Shown here: piece by piece, positions 1 to 6,979 of the stretch
How positions within the stretch are numbered: the stretch's first letter is position 1
Layout of the letters: each line of letters opens with the position of its first letter
DNA from: RYN-230 sp036509255
GTDB lineage: Bacteria > Actinomycetota > Actinomycetes > Streptosporangiales > Streptosporangiaceae
Direction of reading: 5' to 3'
NCBI GenBank assembly: GCA_036509255.1
Contig: DATCFY010000064.1
Location: 1 to 14,873 of the forward strand
DNA length: 14,873 bases
Made by a program: the position numbers and the translations under genes
Notes under the pieces: generated by a model
Told to the model about the DNA's origin: nothing
What the model saw: only the letters and a program-made list of their open reading frames with translations
Database searches by the model: none

Positions 1-264
1 CCCGGGACTCCGGGCGGCCAGGACGGGCCCCCGAAGGCCGGTCTCCCGGGTGCGGACGGGCTGGACGCGGGGCCGGCGGACGCCGGCCTGGCCGGGGCTG
101 ACCTCGCGCTCCAGATCACGATCGCGGCCGGCGGTGACCCGGCCGCGGCCGGGGCGGCGGTGCGGCGGGCGGCAGACGCCCTCCTGGCCGCCACCGGCGA
201 CCGGCTGCGGCGCGGCGTCGAAGTCTCGGTGGTGCAGGGCGGCCGGGAGGCTGGGTCGGCGTGA
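1..264 (+). CDS. C-terminal part of an unidentified protein (5' end outside window)
   Basis: The frame starting at base 1 is open and ends at TGA 262-264. It gives 87 residues of a protein that begins before the window. Third codon positions are overwhelmingly G or C, which supports real coding. The first 30 or so residues are rich in Gly, Pro, Ala and Asp, like a linker. The rest, roughly residues 34-80, looks like a small alternating strand/helix/strand unit (LQITIAAGGDP, then an Ala/Arg-rich helix, then VEVSVVQGG). I do not recognise the family; a distant resemblance to the end of Asp23/Gls24-type proteins is only an impression. It is not recognisable as the end of a shikimate dehydrogenase. 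It ends 37 bp before aroC and could be the preceding cistron of the same operon. Confidence 0.55.
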   Translation, partial: PGTPGGQDGPPKAGLPGADGLDAGPADAGLAGADLALQITIAAGGDPAAAGAAVRRAADALLAATGDRLRRGVEVSVVQGGREAGSA

Positions 265-301
265 TTCACCTGCACATACCCGTCCGTGGGAGGATCGGGA
301 C

Positions 302-1480
302 ATGTTTCGCTGGCTGACCGCGGGAGAGTCGCACGGGCGTGCCCTGGTGGCCATCTGCGAGGGAGTGCCCGCGGGCGTCGAGATCAGCACGGCGGACATC
401 GCCGCCGCGCTGAGCCGGCGGCGGGCCGGGTACGGCCGCGGCGCGCGGATGAAGTTCGAGCAGGACGAGGTGGAGATCACCGGGGGAATCCGGCACGGGC
501 GCACGCTCGGCGGCCCCGTGGCGATCCGGGTCGCCAACACCGAATGGCCGAAATGGGAAACGGTGATGTCACCCGACCCGGTCCCGGCCGAGGAGCTGGA
601 GAACCTGGCCCGCAACGCCCCGCTGACCCGGCCCCGGCCCGGTCACGCCGATCTGGCCGGGATGCAGAAGTACGGTCACGATGATGCCCGGCCCGTGCTG
701 GAGCGGGCCAGCGCCCGCGAGACCGCCGCGCGGGTCGCCCTAGGCGAGGTCGCGAGGCAGTACCTGAGCCAGGCGTACGGCATCGAGCTGCTCAGCCACG
801 TGGTCGCGATCGGGCCGGTGAGCGCGCCGGAGGGCAGCCTGCCAGAGCCCGCTGACCGGAACCGGATCGACGAGGATCCGGTGCGCTGCCTGGACCCGGC
901 CGCCAGCGCGGCGATGGTGGCGGAAATTGATGCGGCCCGCAAGGACGGCGATACCCTCGGTGGGGTCGTTGAGGTGGTGGCCTACGGCCTGCCGCCTGGG
1001 CTTGGCAGTCACGTGCACTGGGACCGGCGGCTCGACGGCCGTCTCGCGGCGGCACTGATGAGCATTCAGGCCATCAAGGGGGTCGAGGTGGGCGACGGGT
1101 TCACCACCGCCCGGCGCCGTGGTTCCGAGGCTCACGACGAGATCGAGCTGGCCGACGGCGGCATCCGGCGGCGGACCAACCGGGCCGGCGGCATCGAGGG
1201 AGGCATGAGCACGGGGGAGGTGCTGCGGGTGCGCGCGGCGATGAAGCCCATTTCCACCGTGCCGCGTGCGCTGGCCACGGTCGATGTGCGTACCGGTGAG
1301 CCCGCGAGGGCCATCAACCAGCGCAGCGACGTGACGGCGGTCCCGGCGGCGGGCGTGGTGGCCGAGGCCATGGTTGCCCTGGTGCTGGCGGGGACCGCGG
1401 CGGAGAAGTTCGGGGGCGACTCCGTGGCGGAGGCCCACCGCAACTGGTCCGGGTACCTGAACTCGCTGGAGATGAAGTGA
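302..1480 (+). CDS. aroC: Chorismate synthase
   Basis: This enzyme converts 5-enolpyruvylshikimate-3-phosphate to chorismate, the last step of the shikimate pathway, using reduced FMN in the cytosol. The 392-residue product has the usual family length. It carries the N-terminal signature TAGESHG (residues 7-12, with His11), the Arg-rich stretch RRRAGYGRG (39-47), the second signature around GHADLAGMQKYGHDDAR (114-130), the SARET segment (137-141) and a C-terminal GGDS motif. The ATG at 302 is chosen because GGGAGG (288-293) lies 8 bases upstream and the protein then begins with the family-typical MFRWLTAGESHG. The frame stays open further upstream, but those residues are Arg/Pro-rich and unlike the family. 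The stop overlaps the aroK GTG start by 4 bp, so aroC leads a coupled aro operon. Confidence 0.97.
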   Translation: MFRWLTAGESHGRALVAICEGVPAGVEISTADIAAALSRRRAGYGRGARMKFEQDEVEITGGIRHGRTLGGPVAIRVANTEWPKWETVMSPDPVPAEELENLARNAPLTRPRPGHADLAGMQKYGHDDARPVLERASARETAARVALGEVARQYLSQAYGIELLSHVVAIGPVSAPEGSLPEPADRNRIDEDPVRCLDPAASAAMVAEIDAARKDGDTLGGVVEVVAYGLPPGLGSHVHWDRRLDGRLAAALMSIQAIKGVEVGDGFTTARRRGSEAHDEIELADGGIRRRTNRAGGIEGGMSTGEVLRVRAAMKPISTVPRALATVDVRTGEPARAINQRSDVTAVPAAGVVAEAMVALVLAGTAAEKFGGDSVAEAHRNWSGYLNSLEMK

Positions 1481-2055
1481 CCGTACCGAAGCCCAGCACG
1501 CTAGATCAGGGCCAGCCGGCTCAGGGCCAGCCGGCCGCGATCATGATCGGCCCGCCCGGCGCGGGCAAGACCACGGTCGGGGCGCTGGTCGCCGAACTGC
1601 TCGGGATGGATTTCGTGGACGCCGACGTGGTCATCGAGGAGGCGGCGGGCAAGCCCGTCGGCGACATCTTCGTCCAGGACGGTGAGGCCGCGTTCCGTGC
1701 GCTGGAGCGCGCGGCCGCGGCGAGCCTGATCGGCAGCCACCCCGGCGTGCTCGCGCTGGGCGGCGGCGCCATCCTCGACCCTGGCACCCGCGACCTCCTG
1801 GCCGGCCGCCGGGTGGTCTACCTGGAGACCGGGTTCGTGTCAGCGGTACACCGGACCGGGCTCGACGGTCCGCGCCCGGTGCTCTTCGGCAACCCGCGGG
1901 GCAGGATGAAGTCGCTCCTGGAGGAACGGCTCCCGGTGTATGAGTCGCTGGCGTGGATCACCGTGCCCACCGACGACCGTGAGCCTGAAGAAATCGCCGA
2001 CGAGGTCGCCGCGCGGCTCGCGACCAGCCACGAGCCGGCGGGCCCGCCGTCATGA
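1477..2055 (+). CDS. aroK: Shikimate kinase
   Basis: This enzyme phosphorylates the 3-hydroxyl of shikimate with ATP, the fifth step of the shikimate pathway. The 192-residue protein has the P-loop GPPGAGKTT (25-33), the shikimate-binding DADVVIEE segment (Asp50), Arg74 in the AFRALE helix, the substrate-contacting GGG loop (95-97), the lid region with RPVLF (Arg133), and Arg151 in ERLPVY. These match the actinobacterial enzyme pattern. The GTG start at 1477 overlaps the aroC stop (GTGA) and its own stop overlaps aroB (ATGA), indicating translational coupling on both sides. The first 20 residues are an unusual Gln/Pro/Ala extension containing a direct repeat (QGQPAQGQPA) made by a 15-bp tandem duplication. 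That extension precedes the catalytic core and probably has no catalytic role. Confidence 0.96.
   Translation: MTVPKPSTLDQGQPAQGQPAAIMIGPPGAGKTTVGALVAELLGMDFVDADVVIEEAAGKPVGDIFVQDGEAAFRALERAAAASLIGSHPGVLALGGGAILDPGTRDLLAGRRVVYLETGFVSAVHRTGLDGPRPVLFGNPRGRMKSLLEERLPVYESLAWITVPTDDREPEEIADEVAARLATSHEPAGPPS
1507..1536 (+). repeat. 15-bp tandem duplication inside the aroK 5' end
   Basis: Two adjacent 15-base units (1507-1521 and 1522-1536) begin CAGGGCCAGCCGG and differ only at the last base. They encode the repeated QGQPA in the N-terminal extension of shikimate kinase. The unit is a multiple of three, so the duplication keeps the frame. It looks like a recent slippage event in a region under little constraint. 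Confidence 0.85.
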
Positions 2056-3131
2056 GCGTGACCCGGATTCCGGTCGGCGGCGATCATCCCTACGAGGTCG
2101 TCGTCGGCACCGGCGTCCTTGGCGAACTGCCGTCCCTGGTCGGGAAGCACGCCTCGTCGGTGATGGTCATCGCCCCCGAGGGCCTGGATGAGATCGCCTG
2201 GCCGGTCCGGCGGGCGCTCGAGGACGCCGGGTACGAGGTGCACACCGCCCGGGTGCCGGCGGGCGAGGCGGCGAAGGACATCAGCGTCGCGGCCGAACTC
2301 TGGTCCAAGCTCGCCGCCAGCCGGATTACCCGGAGCGACGCGATCGTCGGCGTGGGTGGCGGGGCGGCCACGGACCTCGCCGGCTTCGTGGCGGCCACCT
2401 GGCTGCGCGGGGTGCGGGTCGTGCTGGTACCCACCACGCTGCTGGGGATGACCGACGCCGCCGTCGGGGGTAAGACCGCGGTCGACATCCCGGAGGGGAA
2501 GAACCTGGTCGGGGTGTTCCACCCGCCTGCCGGTGTCCTAGCCGACCTGACCGTGCTGGAATCGCTGCCGCGCGCCGAGTACGTGAGCGGCCTGGCCGAG
2601 GTGATCAAGGCCGGGTTCATCGCTGATCCGGCGATCCTCGAGCTGATCGAGGAGGACCCGTCGGAAGCCGTCATCCCGCACGGGCGGCATGCCCGGGAGC
2701 TGGTCGAGCGGGCCGTGCGGATGAAGGCGGATGTCGTCTCGGGAGACCTGCGCGAGGCCGGGCGCCGGGAGATCCTGAACTACGGCCACACGCTCGGCCA
2801 CGCGATCGAGCGGGTGGAGGGCTACCAGATCCGGCACGGGGAGGCGGTGAGCATCGGCCTGGTGTTCGCCGCCGAGGTCGCCCGGCTGGAGGGCCGCCTG
2901 GACGCGGGGACCGCCGCGCGGCACCGCCGGGTGCTCAAGGCGGTAGGATTGCCTACCGTCTACCGCGCCGATGTGTGGCCCGACCTGCGTGAAGCCATGA
3001 CAGTGGACAAGAAGGCCCGCGGCGCCCGGCTCCGGCTGGTCGTCCTCGACGGGCTCGCCCGGCCCGGCACGCTCGACGCGCCCTCCGAGGATCTGCTGCG
3101 CCGGGCCTACCAGGAGGTGAGCGAACGATGA
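2052..3131 (+). CDS. aroB: 3-dehydroquinate synthase
   Basis: This NAD- and metal-dependent enzyme cyclises DAHP to 3-dehydroquinate, the second shikimate-pathway step. The 359-residue protein has the expected length. The nucleotide-binding GVGGGAATDLAGFVAATWLRG region spans 100-120, and the PTTLLGMTDAAVGGKTAVD segment spans 127-145. The three metal ligands can be assigned to Glu183 (LAEVIKAG), His246 (NYGHTLGHAIE) and His262 (RHGEAVSIG). The ATG at 2052 overlaps the aroK stop as ATGA, and the stop overlaps the aroQ start in the same way, so expression is coupled through the operon. Nothing in the sequence suggests degeneration or assignment to the 2-deoxy-scyllo-inosose synthase relatives, and the flanking aro genes support the biosynthetic role. 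Confidence 0.97.
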   Translation: MSVTRIPVGGDHPYEVVVGTGVLGELPSLVGKHASSVMVIAPEGLDEIAWPVRRALEDAGYEVHTARVPAGEAAKDISVAAELWSKLAASRITRSDAIVGVGGGAATDLAGFVAATWLRGVRVVLVPTTLLGMTDAAVGGKTAVDIPEGKNLVGVFHPPAGVLADLTVLESLPRAEYVSGLAEVIKAGFIADPAILELIEEDPSEAVIPHGRHARELVERAVRMKADVVSGDLREAGRREILNYGHTLGHAIERVEGYQIRHGEAVSIGLVFAAEVARLEGRLDAGTAARHRRVLKAVGLPTVYRADVWPDLREAMTVDKKARGARLRLVVLDGLARPGTLDAPSEDLLRRAYQEVSER

Positions 3132-3610
3132 AGCAGGTCCTCGTGCTCAACGGACCCAACCTCGCCCAGCTGGGGTCGAGGGAGCCAGACGTATACGGCA
3201 CCCAGACGTTCGACGACCTGGTGGAGACCTGCCGGCTCACCGGGCGCACGCTGGACCTGCACGTCGAGGTCCGGCAGACCGACGACGAGGCCGAGATGAT
3301 CGCCTGGGTGCAGGAGGCCGCCTTGGCCCGGATGCCGCTGGTCCTGAACCCCGCCGCGTTCACGCACTACTCCTACGCCCTGCGCGACGCTCTCGCCATG
3401 CGCACCGCGCCGCTGGTGGAAGTGCACATGACCAACCCGGCCCGGCGGGAGGAGTTCCGGCACACGTCCGTGGTGGCCGGGGTGGCAGACGGGACGGTGA
3501 CCGGCTTCGGCCTGATGTCGTATCAGCTCGCGCTCCAGGCCATCGCCGAGCTGACCGCAGTCCAGGCGGCGGCCGGGGAGGACACGGCGTCGGTTCCCGG
3601 CGCCGGCTGA
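3128..3610 (+). CDS. aroQ: Type II 3-dehydroquinate dehydratase
   Basis: This enzyme dehydrates 3-dehydroquinate to 3-dehydroshikimate, the third shikimate-pathway step; type II enzymes form dodecamers. The protein is 160 residues, a little longer than usual because of an Ala/Gly-rich tail. Residues equivalent to the known active site are present: Arg18 and Tyr23 (LGSREPDVYG, on the mobile loop), Asn74 (VLNPAAF), Glu98 and His100 (VEVHMTN) and Arg107 (RREEFRH). The QTDDEAEMI stretch replaces the more familiar QSNHEGEL, a variant I recall from other actinomycete enzymes and not a defect. The ATG at 3128 overlaps the aroB stop by 4 bp. It is the last gene of the aro operon here; the next gene has its own candidate promoter 4 bp after the stop. 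Confidence 0.95.
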   Translation: MKQVLVLNGPNLAQLGSREPDVYGTQTFDDLVETCRLTGRTLDLHVEVRQTDDEAEMIAWVQEAALARMPLVLNPAAFTHYSYALRDALAMRTAPLVEVHMTNPARREEFRHTSVVAGVADGTVTGFGLMSYQLALQAIAELTAVQAAAGEDTASVPGAG

Positions 3611-3613
3611 TGG

Positions 3614-3641
3614 TTGACCTTGCACGCGTGGCCACTACGCT
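3614..3641 (+). promoter_or_regulatory. Candidate promoter for the F420-type oxidoreductase gene
   Basis: TTGACC (3614-3619) and TACGCT (3636-3641) are separated by 16 bases and resemble vegetative sigma-70-type -35 and -10 boxes. They lie immediately after the aroQ stop. The implied transcript would begin near 3648 and carry a leader of about 50 bases to the ATG at 3699. No experimental support is available. Confidence 0.4.
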
Positions 3642-3698
3642 CAACATCACCTGAGCCGAACGGCATTCGGCCTGGCTGCCTCGCGAAAGGGCGGGAGC

Positions 3699-4748
3699 AT
3701 GCGCATCGGGATGCATCTCAACTACTCCGGCGGTTTCGCCGAGACGGTGACCGAGCTCGCCGACTACGAGAAGGCCGGGCTGGACATCGTGTTCGTGCCC
3801 GAGGCCTACAGCTTCGACGCCGTGAGCCAGCTCGGCTTCATCGCGGCCAAGACCGAGCGGCTCGAGATCGGCTCCGGGATCTTCCAGCTCTACTCCCGGA
3901 CGCCCGCGCTCACCGCGATGACCGCGGCCGGGCTCGACTACGTGTCCGGCGGCCGGTTCACCCTGGGGCTCGGAGCGTCCGGCCCGCAGGTGATCGAGGG
4001 GTGGCACGGGCTGCGCTACGACGCCCCCATCGGCCGCACCCGGGAAATGATCGAGATCTGCCGCAAGGTCTGGCGCCGCGAGCGGCTGGAGTACACGGGA
4101 AAGTACTACACCGTTCCGCTGCCGCCCGAGCAGGGCACCGGGCTCGGCAAGCCGCTCAAGCTGATCAACCATCCGGTCCGCGAACAGATCCCGATCATGA
4201 TCGCCGCGCTCGGGCCGAAGAACGTGGCGCTGGCGGCCGAGCTGGCCGAGGGCTGGCAGCCGATCTTCTACTACCCGGAGAAGGCGGCTGCCGCCTGGGC
4301 GGAGCCGCTGGCCGAAGGCCGGGCGCGCCGTGACCCGTCACTCGGCCCGCTGGACGTGGTGGCGTCAGCCCCGCTGGCCATCGGCCCGAACGTGTCCGGT
4401 TACCTGGACCTGGCCCGGCCCATATTCGCGCTGTACATCGGCGGGATGGGCCCGCACCGGGACAAGGGCCACAACTTCTACTACGAGCTCGCCGTAAGGT
4501 TCGGGTTCGAGGAAGTGGCCGCCCGGATCCAGGACGAGTACCTGGCGGGCCGCAAGAACGAGGCCGCGGCCCTGGTACCCCCCGCACTGCTCCAGGGCAC
4601 CTCGCTGATCGGGCCCGAAAGCCTGGTCGCGGAGCGGGTCGAGGCCATGAGGGAGGCCGGGGTGACCACGCTCAACGTCACCCCGCTCGCTGACAGCCAC
4701 GCGGAGCGAGTCCGGCTCATCGAGCAGGTCCGCGACCTGGCCAGCTGA
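3699..4748 (+). CDS. LLM-class F420-dependent oxidoreductase (Rv3520c-like)
   Basis: This is a flavin/F420-type monooxygenase or reductase of the luciferase-like (bacterial luciferase TIM-barrel) superfamily. The 349-residue length and overall pattern resemble the mycobacterial Rv3520c-type group, which is predicted to use coenzyme F420; the substrate is unknown. Features seen are the first barrel strand MRIGMHLNYSGG, the FVPEAYSFDAVSQLG segment (32-46), the GSGIFQLYSRTP strand/loop (58-69), the FTLGLGASGPQVIEGWHG segment (86-103, typical of cofactor phosphate binding), and a long insertion ending in VREQIPIMIAALGPKN (160-175). AAAGGG (3686-3691) lies 7 bases before the ATG. It is monocistronic: upstream is the aro operon with a possible promoter between, and downstream a strong palindrome. 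Its role with the neighbouring exporter and regulators can only be guessed, for example reduction of a xenobiotic. Confidence 0.88.
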   Translation: MRIGMHLNYSGGFAETVTELADYEKAGLDIVFVPEAYSFDAVSQLGFIAAKTERLEIGSGIFQLYSRTPALTAMTAAGLDYVSGGRFTLGLGASGPQVIEGWHGLRYDAPIGRTREMIEICRKVWRRERLEYTGKYYTVPLPPEQGTGLGKPLKLINHPVREQIPIMIAALGPKNVALAAELAEGWQPIFYYPEKAAAAWAEPLAEGRARRDPSLGPLDVVASAPLAIGPNVSGYLDLARPIFALYIGGMGPHRDKGHNFYYELAVRFGFEEVAARIQDEYLAGRKNEAAALVPPALLQGTSLIGPESLVAERVEAMREAGVTTLNVTPLADSHAERVRLIEQVRDLAS

Positions 4749-4842
4749 CCGCGCTGCCCAGGGCCGTGCCCCGGCTCACCCAGGCCGCCCGGGCCGCCCT
4801 GCTCGCGCCTGCCCCTGCCCCTGGCGGGTTCCCTCCGGCTGA

Positions 4843-4905
4843 CTTCGTGATCTAACGATTGGTGTCGCTGCATTCCAGCGACACCAATCGTTAGATCATC
4901 AGAAG
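4843..4905. terminator. Long perfect inverted repeat between convergent genes (candidate bidirectional terminator)
   Basis: Arms 4848-4870 and 4876-4898 are perfect 23-bp reverse complements separated by the 5-base loop CATTC. After a small internal loop (1 base against 3) the stem continues with CTTC (4843-4846) and GAAG (4902-4905). The arms are about 48% G+C, far below the surroundings. The element sits between the convergent oxidoreductase (ends 4748) and permease (ends 4975), where a bidirectional terminator is expected. There is no U-tract on either strand, which is common for actinomycete hairpin terminators. Its length and perfection exceed the usual, so a repeat-family member or protein-binding site is an alternative. 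Confidence 0.7.
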
Positions 4906-4974
4906 GGGCTCGGGCCCGTGGGGCCTGCGGGGCCTTTGGGTTCACGGACAGGCGGAGCCCGCGGCGCTAACGGG

Positions 4975-5751
4975 TCAGACGGACTTCTGGTAGGCGCGGA
5001 AGGTCAGCACCGACAGGGCCGTGACCGCGACCGCGAGGGCCAGCAGCCCGCCGCCCTGGGCGAAGACCCGTGCCCAATCCGGGGCGGCGCTCATCGCGGC
5101 CCGCGACGCTTCCAGCGCCCAGTTGACCGGGTTGCAGTCGGCCACGATCCGCATCCAGTGCGGCATCAGGGCCGGGGCCATGAACGCCGACGACAGGAAC
5201 GTCAGCGGCAGCAGCAGGAACACGCTGAGGCCGATGATGGTCTCCCGCTGCCGGGCCAGCATCCCGATGGTGTTGGACAGCGCGCTGAACACCACCGCGA
5301 CCAGCACGGACACCACCAGGAGCACGATCATGCCGACCGCGCCGCCCGGATAGCGGGCCCCGGCGGCCAGGCCTAGCCCCACGATGATGAGGGACTGGAT
5401 CGCGGTGGTCAGCGACTGCATCACGACCGAGGCGTTGATGATCGCCGAGCGGCGCAGCGGCAGGACCAGGAAGCGGTCCATGATGCCGCGGTCGATCTCC
5501 TCGAGTACCGTCATGCCGCTCCACATGCTGGTGGACAGGGCGCTCATCACGACCACTCCGGGAACCAGGTAGTCGAGGTAGGACGGGGCGCCGAACCCGG
5601 GCAGCTCCGCCACCTTGCGGAACAGCGAGCCGAAGAGGAACAGCCAGATCACCGGCTGGATGATCTGGATGACGAGGTAAGCAGGCTGCCGGGCCAGCGC
5701 CTTCAGCTGGCGCTGGGTCATCCAGGTGGTGTGGGTGGCGATGGCGGTCAT
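4975..5751 (-). CDS. ABC-2 type drug-export permease (DrrB-like)
   Basis: This is the membrane component of an ABC-2 exporter in the cytoplasmic membrane, paired with the ATPase encoded just upstream. The 258-residue protein has about six hydrophobic segments, at roughly 25-43, 61-78, 104-130, 138-160, 171-192 and 232-252. This is the standard ABC-2 layout. The cytosolic segment TVLEEIDRGIMDRFLVLPLRR (81-101) matches the conserved DrrB/NodJ coupling region, and NPVNWALEASR (207-217) matches the motif before the last helix. The ATG (5751-5749) overlaps the ATPase stop by 4 bp (ATGA), so the two subunits are translationally coupled. Family members export anthracyclines, other antibiotics, lipids or polysaccharides; the substrate here is unknown. 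The PadR gene upstream suggests the pair is induced by a compound it exports. Confidence 0.93.
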   Translation of the reverse strand: MTAIATHTTWMTQRQLKALARQPAYLVIQIIQPVIWLFLFGSLFRKVAELPGFGAPSYLDYLVPGVVVMSALSTSMWSGMTVLEEIDRGIMDRFLVLPLRRSAIINASVVMQSLTTAIQSLIIVGLGLAAGARYPGGAVGMIVLLVVSVLVAVVFSALSNTIGMLARQRETIIGLSVFLLLPLTFLSSAFMAPALMPHWMRIVADCNPVNWALEASRAAMSAAPDWARVFAQGGGLLALAVAVTALSVLTFRAYQKSV

Positions 5752-6803
5752 CGGGTTCCTCCGGAAGCGTTCTGGGCGGGCTGGCTGGCGGCCAGGCCCG
5801 GTTCCTCGGCCTCGGCGAAACGGCGCCCGGCATACCGCAGGTACACGTCGTCGAGGGTGGGGCGGGCGGCGGTGATCCCGTGTACCGCGATCCCGGCCCG
5901 CCCCAGGGCGGCCAGCAGGGCGGGCACGGTCGTGGCGCTGTCGTCGGCCCGGGCGCTCAGCTGGGTTCCGGTCACGGTGACCTCGCGGACCGCCGGGACC
6001 TGGCCCAGCACGGTGTCCAGCTCCGCGGGGTCCCCTGGAACGGCCAGTTCGACGTGCACGGTGTCGCCGTGCAGCCGGGCCTTCAGCTCGTCCGGGCTGC
6101 CGGCTGCCACCACGCGGCCGCGCTCGACAATGGCCAGCTGGCTGGCGAGCCGGTCGGCCTCCTCCAGGTAATGGGTGGTCAGCAGGATGGTGAGGCCCTC
6201 ACCGGCGGACAGCCGGGCGATCTCATCCCACATCGCGGAGCGCGACTCCGGGTCCAGGCCGGCGGTGGGCTCGTCGAGGAACAGCACCTCTGGCCGGTGG
6301 ATCAGCCCCATGGCCACGTCCAGCCGGCGCTGCATGCCACCCGAGTAGGTCCGGACCATCCGGCCCGCGGCCTCAGCCAGGTCGAACCGGGCCAGCAGTT
6401 CGCCGGCGCGGCGGCCCAGCTCCCGGCCGCGCAGGCCCTGGATGCGCCCGGACAGCAGCAGGTTCTCCCGGCCGGTGGCGGTGGGATCGGCGCCGGATCG
6501 CTGGGCGACCACGCCGATGGCGCGGCGCACCGCGGCGGCCTGCGTGCGCACATCCAGGCCGGCCACGCTGGCTGACCCGGAATCGGCCTGCGCCAGGGTG
6601 GTGAGGATCCTGACGGTGGTGGACTTGCCGGCCCCATTGGGGCCGAGCAGGCCGAAGACCGTGCCCTCCTCAACGGTGAAGCTCAGCCCGTCGAGGGCGC
6701 GGATCCCCTTGGGGTAGCTCTTGACCAGCTGACGGGCTTCGATGGCGAGGGCTAGGGCGTGTGCGGCGCGCGCCGGTCCCGCGGCTTGTGCCTGGGTACT
6801 CAT
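5748..6803 (-). CDS. ABC exporter ATP-binding protein (DrrA-like)
   Basis: This cytosolic ATPase powers the ABC-2 permease encoded next to it. From the chosen start it has 351 residues. Seen are Walker A GPNGAGKS (54-61), Q-loop Gln101, the signature YSGGM (153-157), Walker B VLFLDEP (173-179), the D-loop AGLD and the switch histidine in TTHYLEEADR (His211). After about 250 there is a C-terminal regulatory region (VELAVPGDPAELDTVL onwards, ending in PTLDDVYLRYAGR) of the kind found in daunorubicin-resistance DrrA proteins. The ATG at 6803 is preferred because GGAGG (6817-6813 on this strand) is 9 bases upstream. A GTG at 6848 would add 15 unlike residues. It is the first gene of a two-gene exporter operon, whose promoter region shares a 9-bp sequence with the padR promoter. 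Confidence 0.95.
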   Translation of the reverse strand: MSTQAQAAGPARAAHALALAIEARQLVKSYPKGIRALDGLSFTVEEGTVFGLLGPNGAGKSTTVRILTTLAQADSGSASVAGLDVRTQAAAVRRAIGVVAQRSGADPTATGRENLLLSGRIQGLRGRELGRRAGELLARFDLAEAAGRMVRTYSGGMQRRLDVAMGLIHRPEVLFLDEPTAGLDPESRSAMWDEIARLSAGEGLTILLTTHYLEEADRLASQLAIVERGRVVAAGSPDELKARLHGDTVHVELAVPGDPAELDTVLGQVPAVREVTVTGTQLSARADDSATTVPALLAALGRAGIAVHGITAARPTLDDVYLRYAGRRFAEAEEPGLAASQPAQNASGGTR

Positions 6804-6979
6804 GGGCGTATTCCTCCATACGGGTCGGTTAGCTGAACCAGTCCGCACGGAACTCGCCGAGTATCCTTGAGCTGCAACAACCCGATCGGATCTCGTTTCC
6901 CGCGGGATCGGTTCGAGGATCGGCCTCTGGTCAGGTGTTCCCGCACCTGGCCGGGGGCCGGCTCGTGTCCTGGGCCAGG
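6804..6979 (-). promoter_or_regulatory. Upstream region of the exporter operon with a candidate PadR half-site
   Basis: This gene-free stretch separates padR from the ATPase gene. It holds the ATPase ribosome-binding site GGAGG (6813-6817, minus strand). It also holds the palindromic ACTCGCCGAGT (6852-6862), which overlaps GCCGAGTAT (6856-6864); the latter 9-mer recurs exactly in the padR promoter at 7814-7822. On the minus strand it reads ATACTCGGC, so GATACT could serve as a -10 box, though no good -35 is visible. GATCGG occurs three times (6884-6889, 6906-6911, 6918-6923), the first within the palindrome CCGATCGG. PadR control is inference. Confidence 0.4.

Noticed and set aside
50..301. 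N-terminal extension of chorismate synthase by 84 residues
   Set aside because: The added residues are Arg/Pro-rich and unlike the family, the frame overlaps another coding-like frame, and ATG 302 has a good ribosome-binding site and the family-typical start.
3128..3610. Apparent loss of the QSNHEGEL motif in dehydroquinase
   Set aside because: QTDDEAEMI with NPAAFTHYS is, as I recall it, a common actinomycete variant. All catalytic residues (Arg18, Tyr23, Asn74, Glu98, His100, Arg107) are present.
3614..4333. An Arg-rich frame of about 240 codons overlapping the F420-type oxidoreductase
   Set aside because: It is a composition shadow in another frame. The oxidoreductase has recognisable family segments and a ribosome-binding site.
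4749..4842. C-rich stretch after the oxidoreductase stop as a small gene
   Set aside because: No start with a ribosome-binding site and no coding-like pattern was seen; it is read as spacer before the palindrome.
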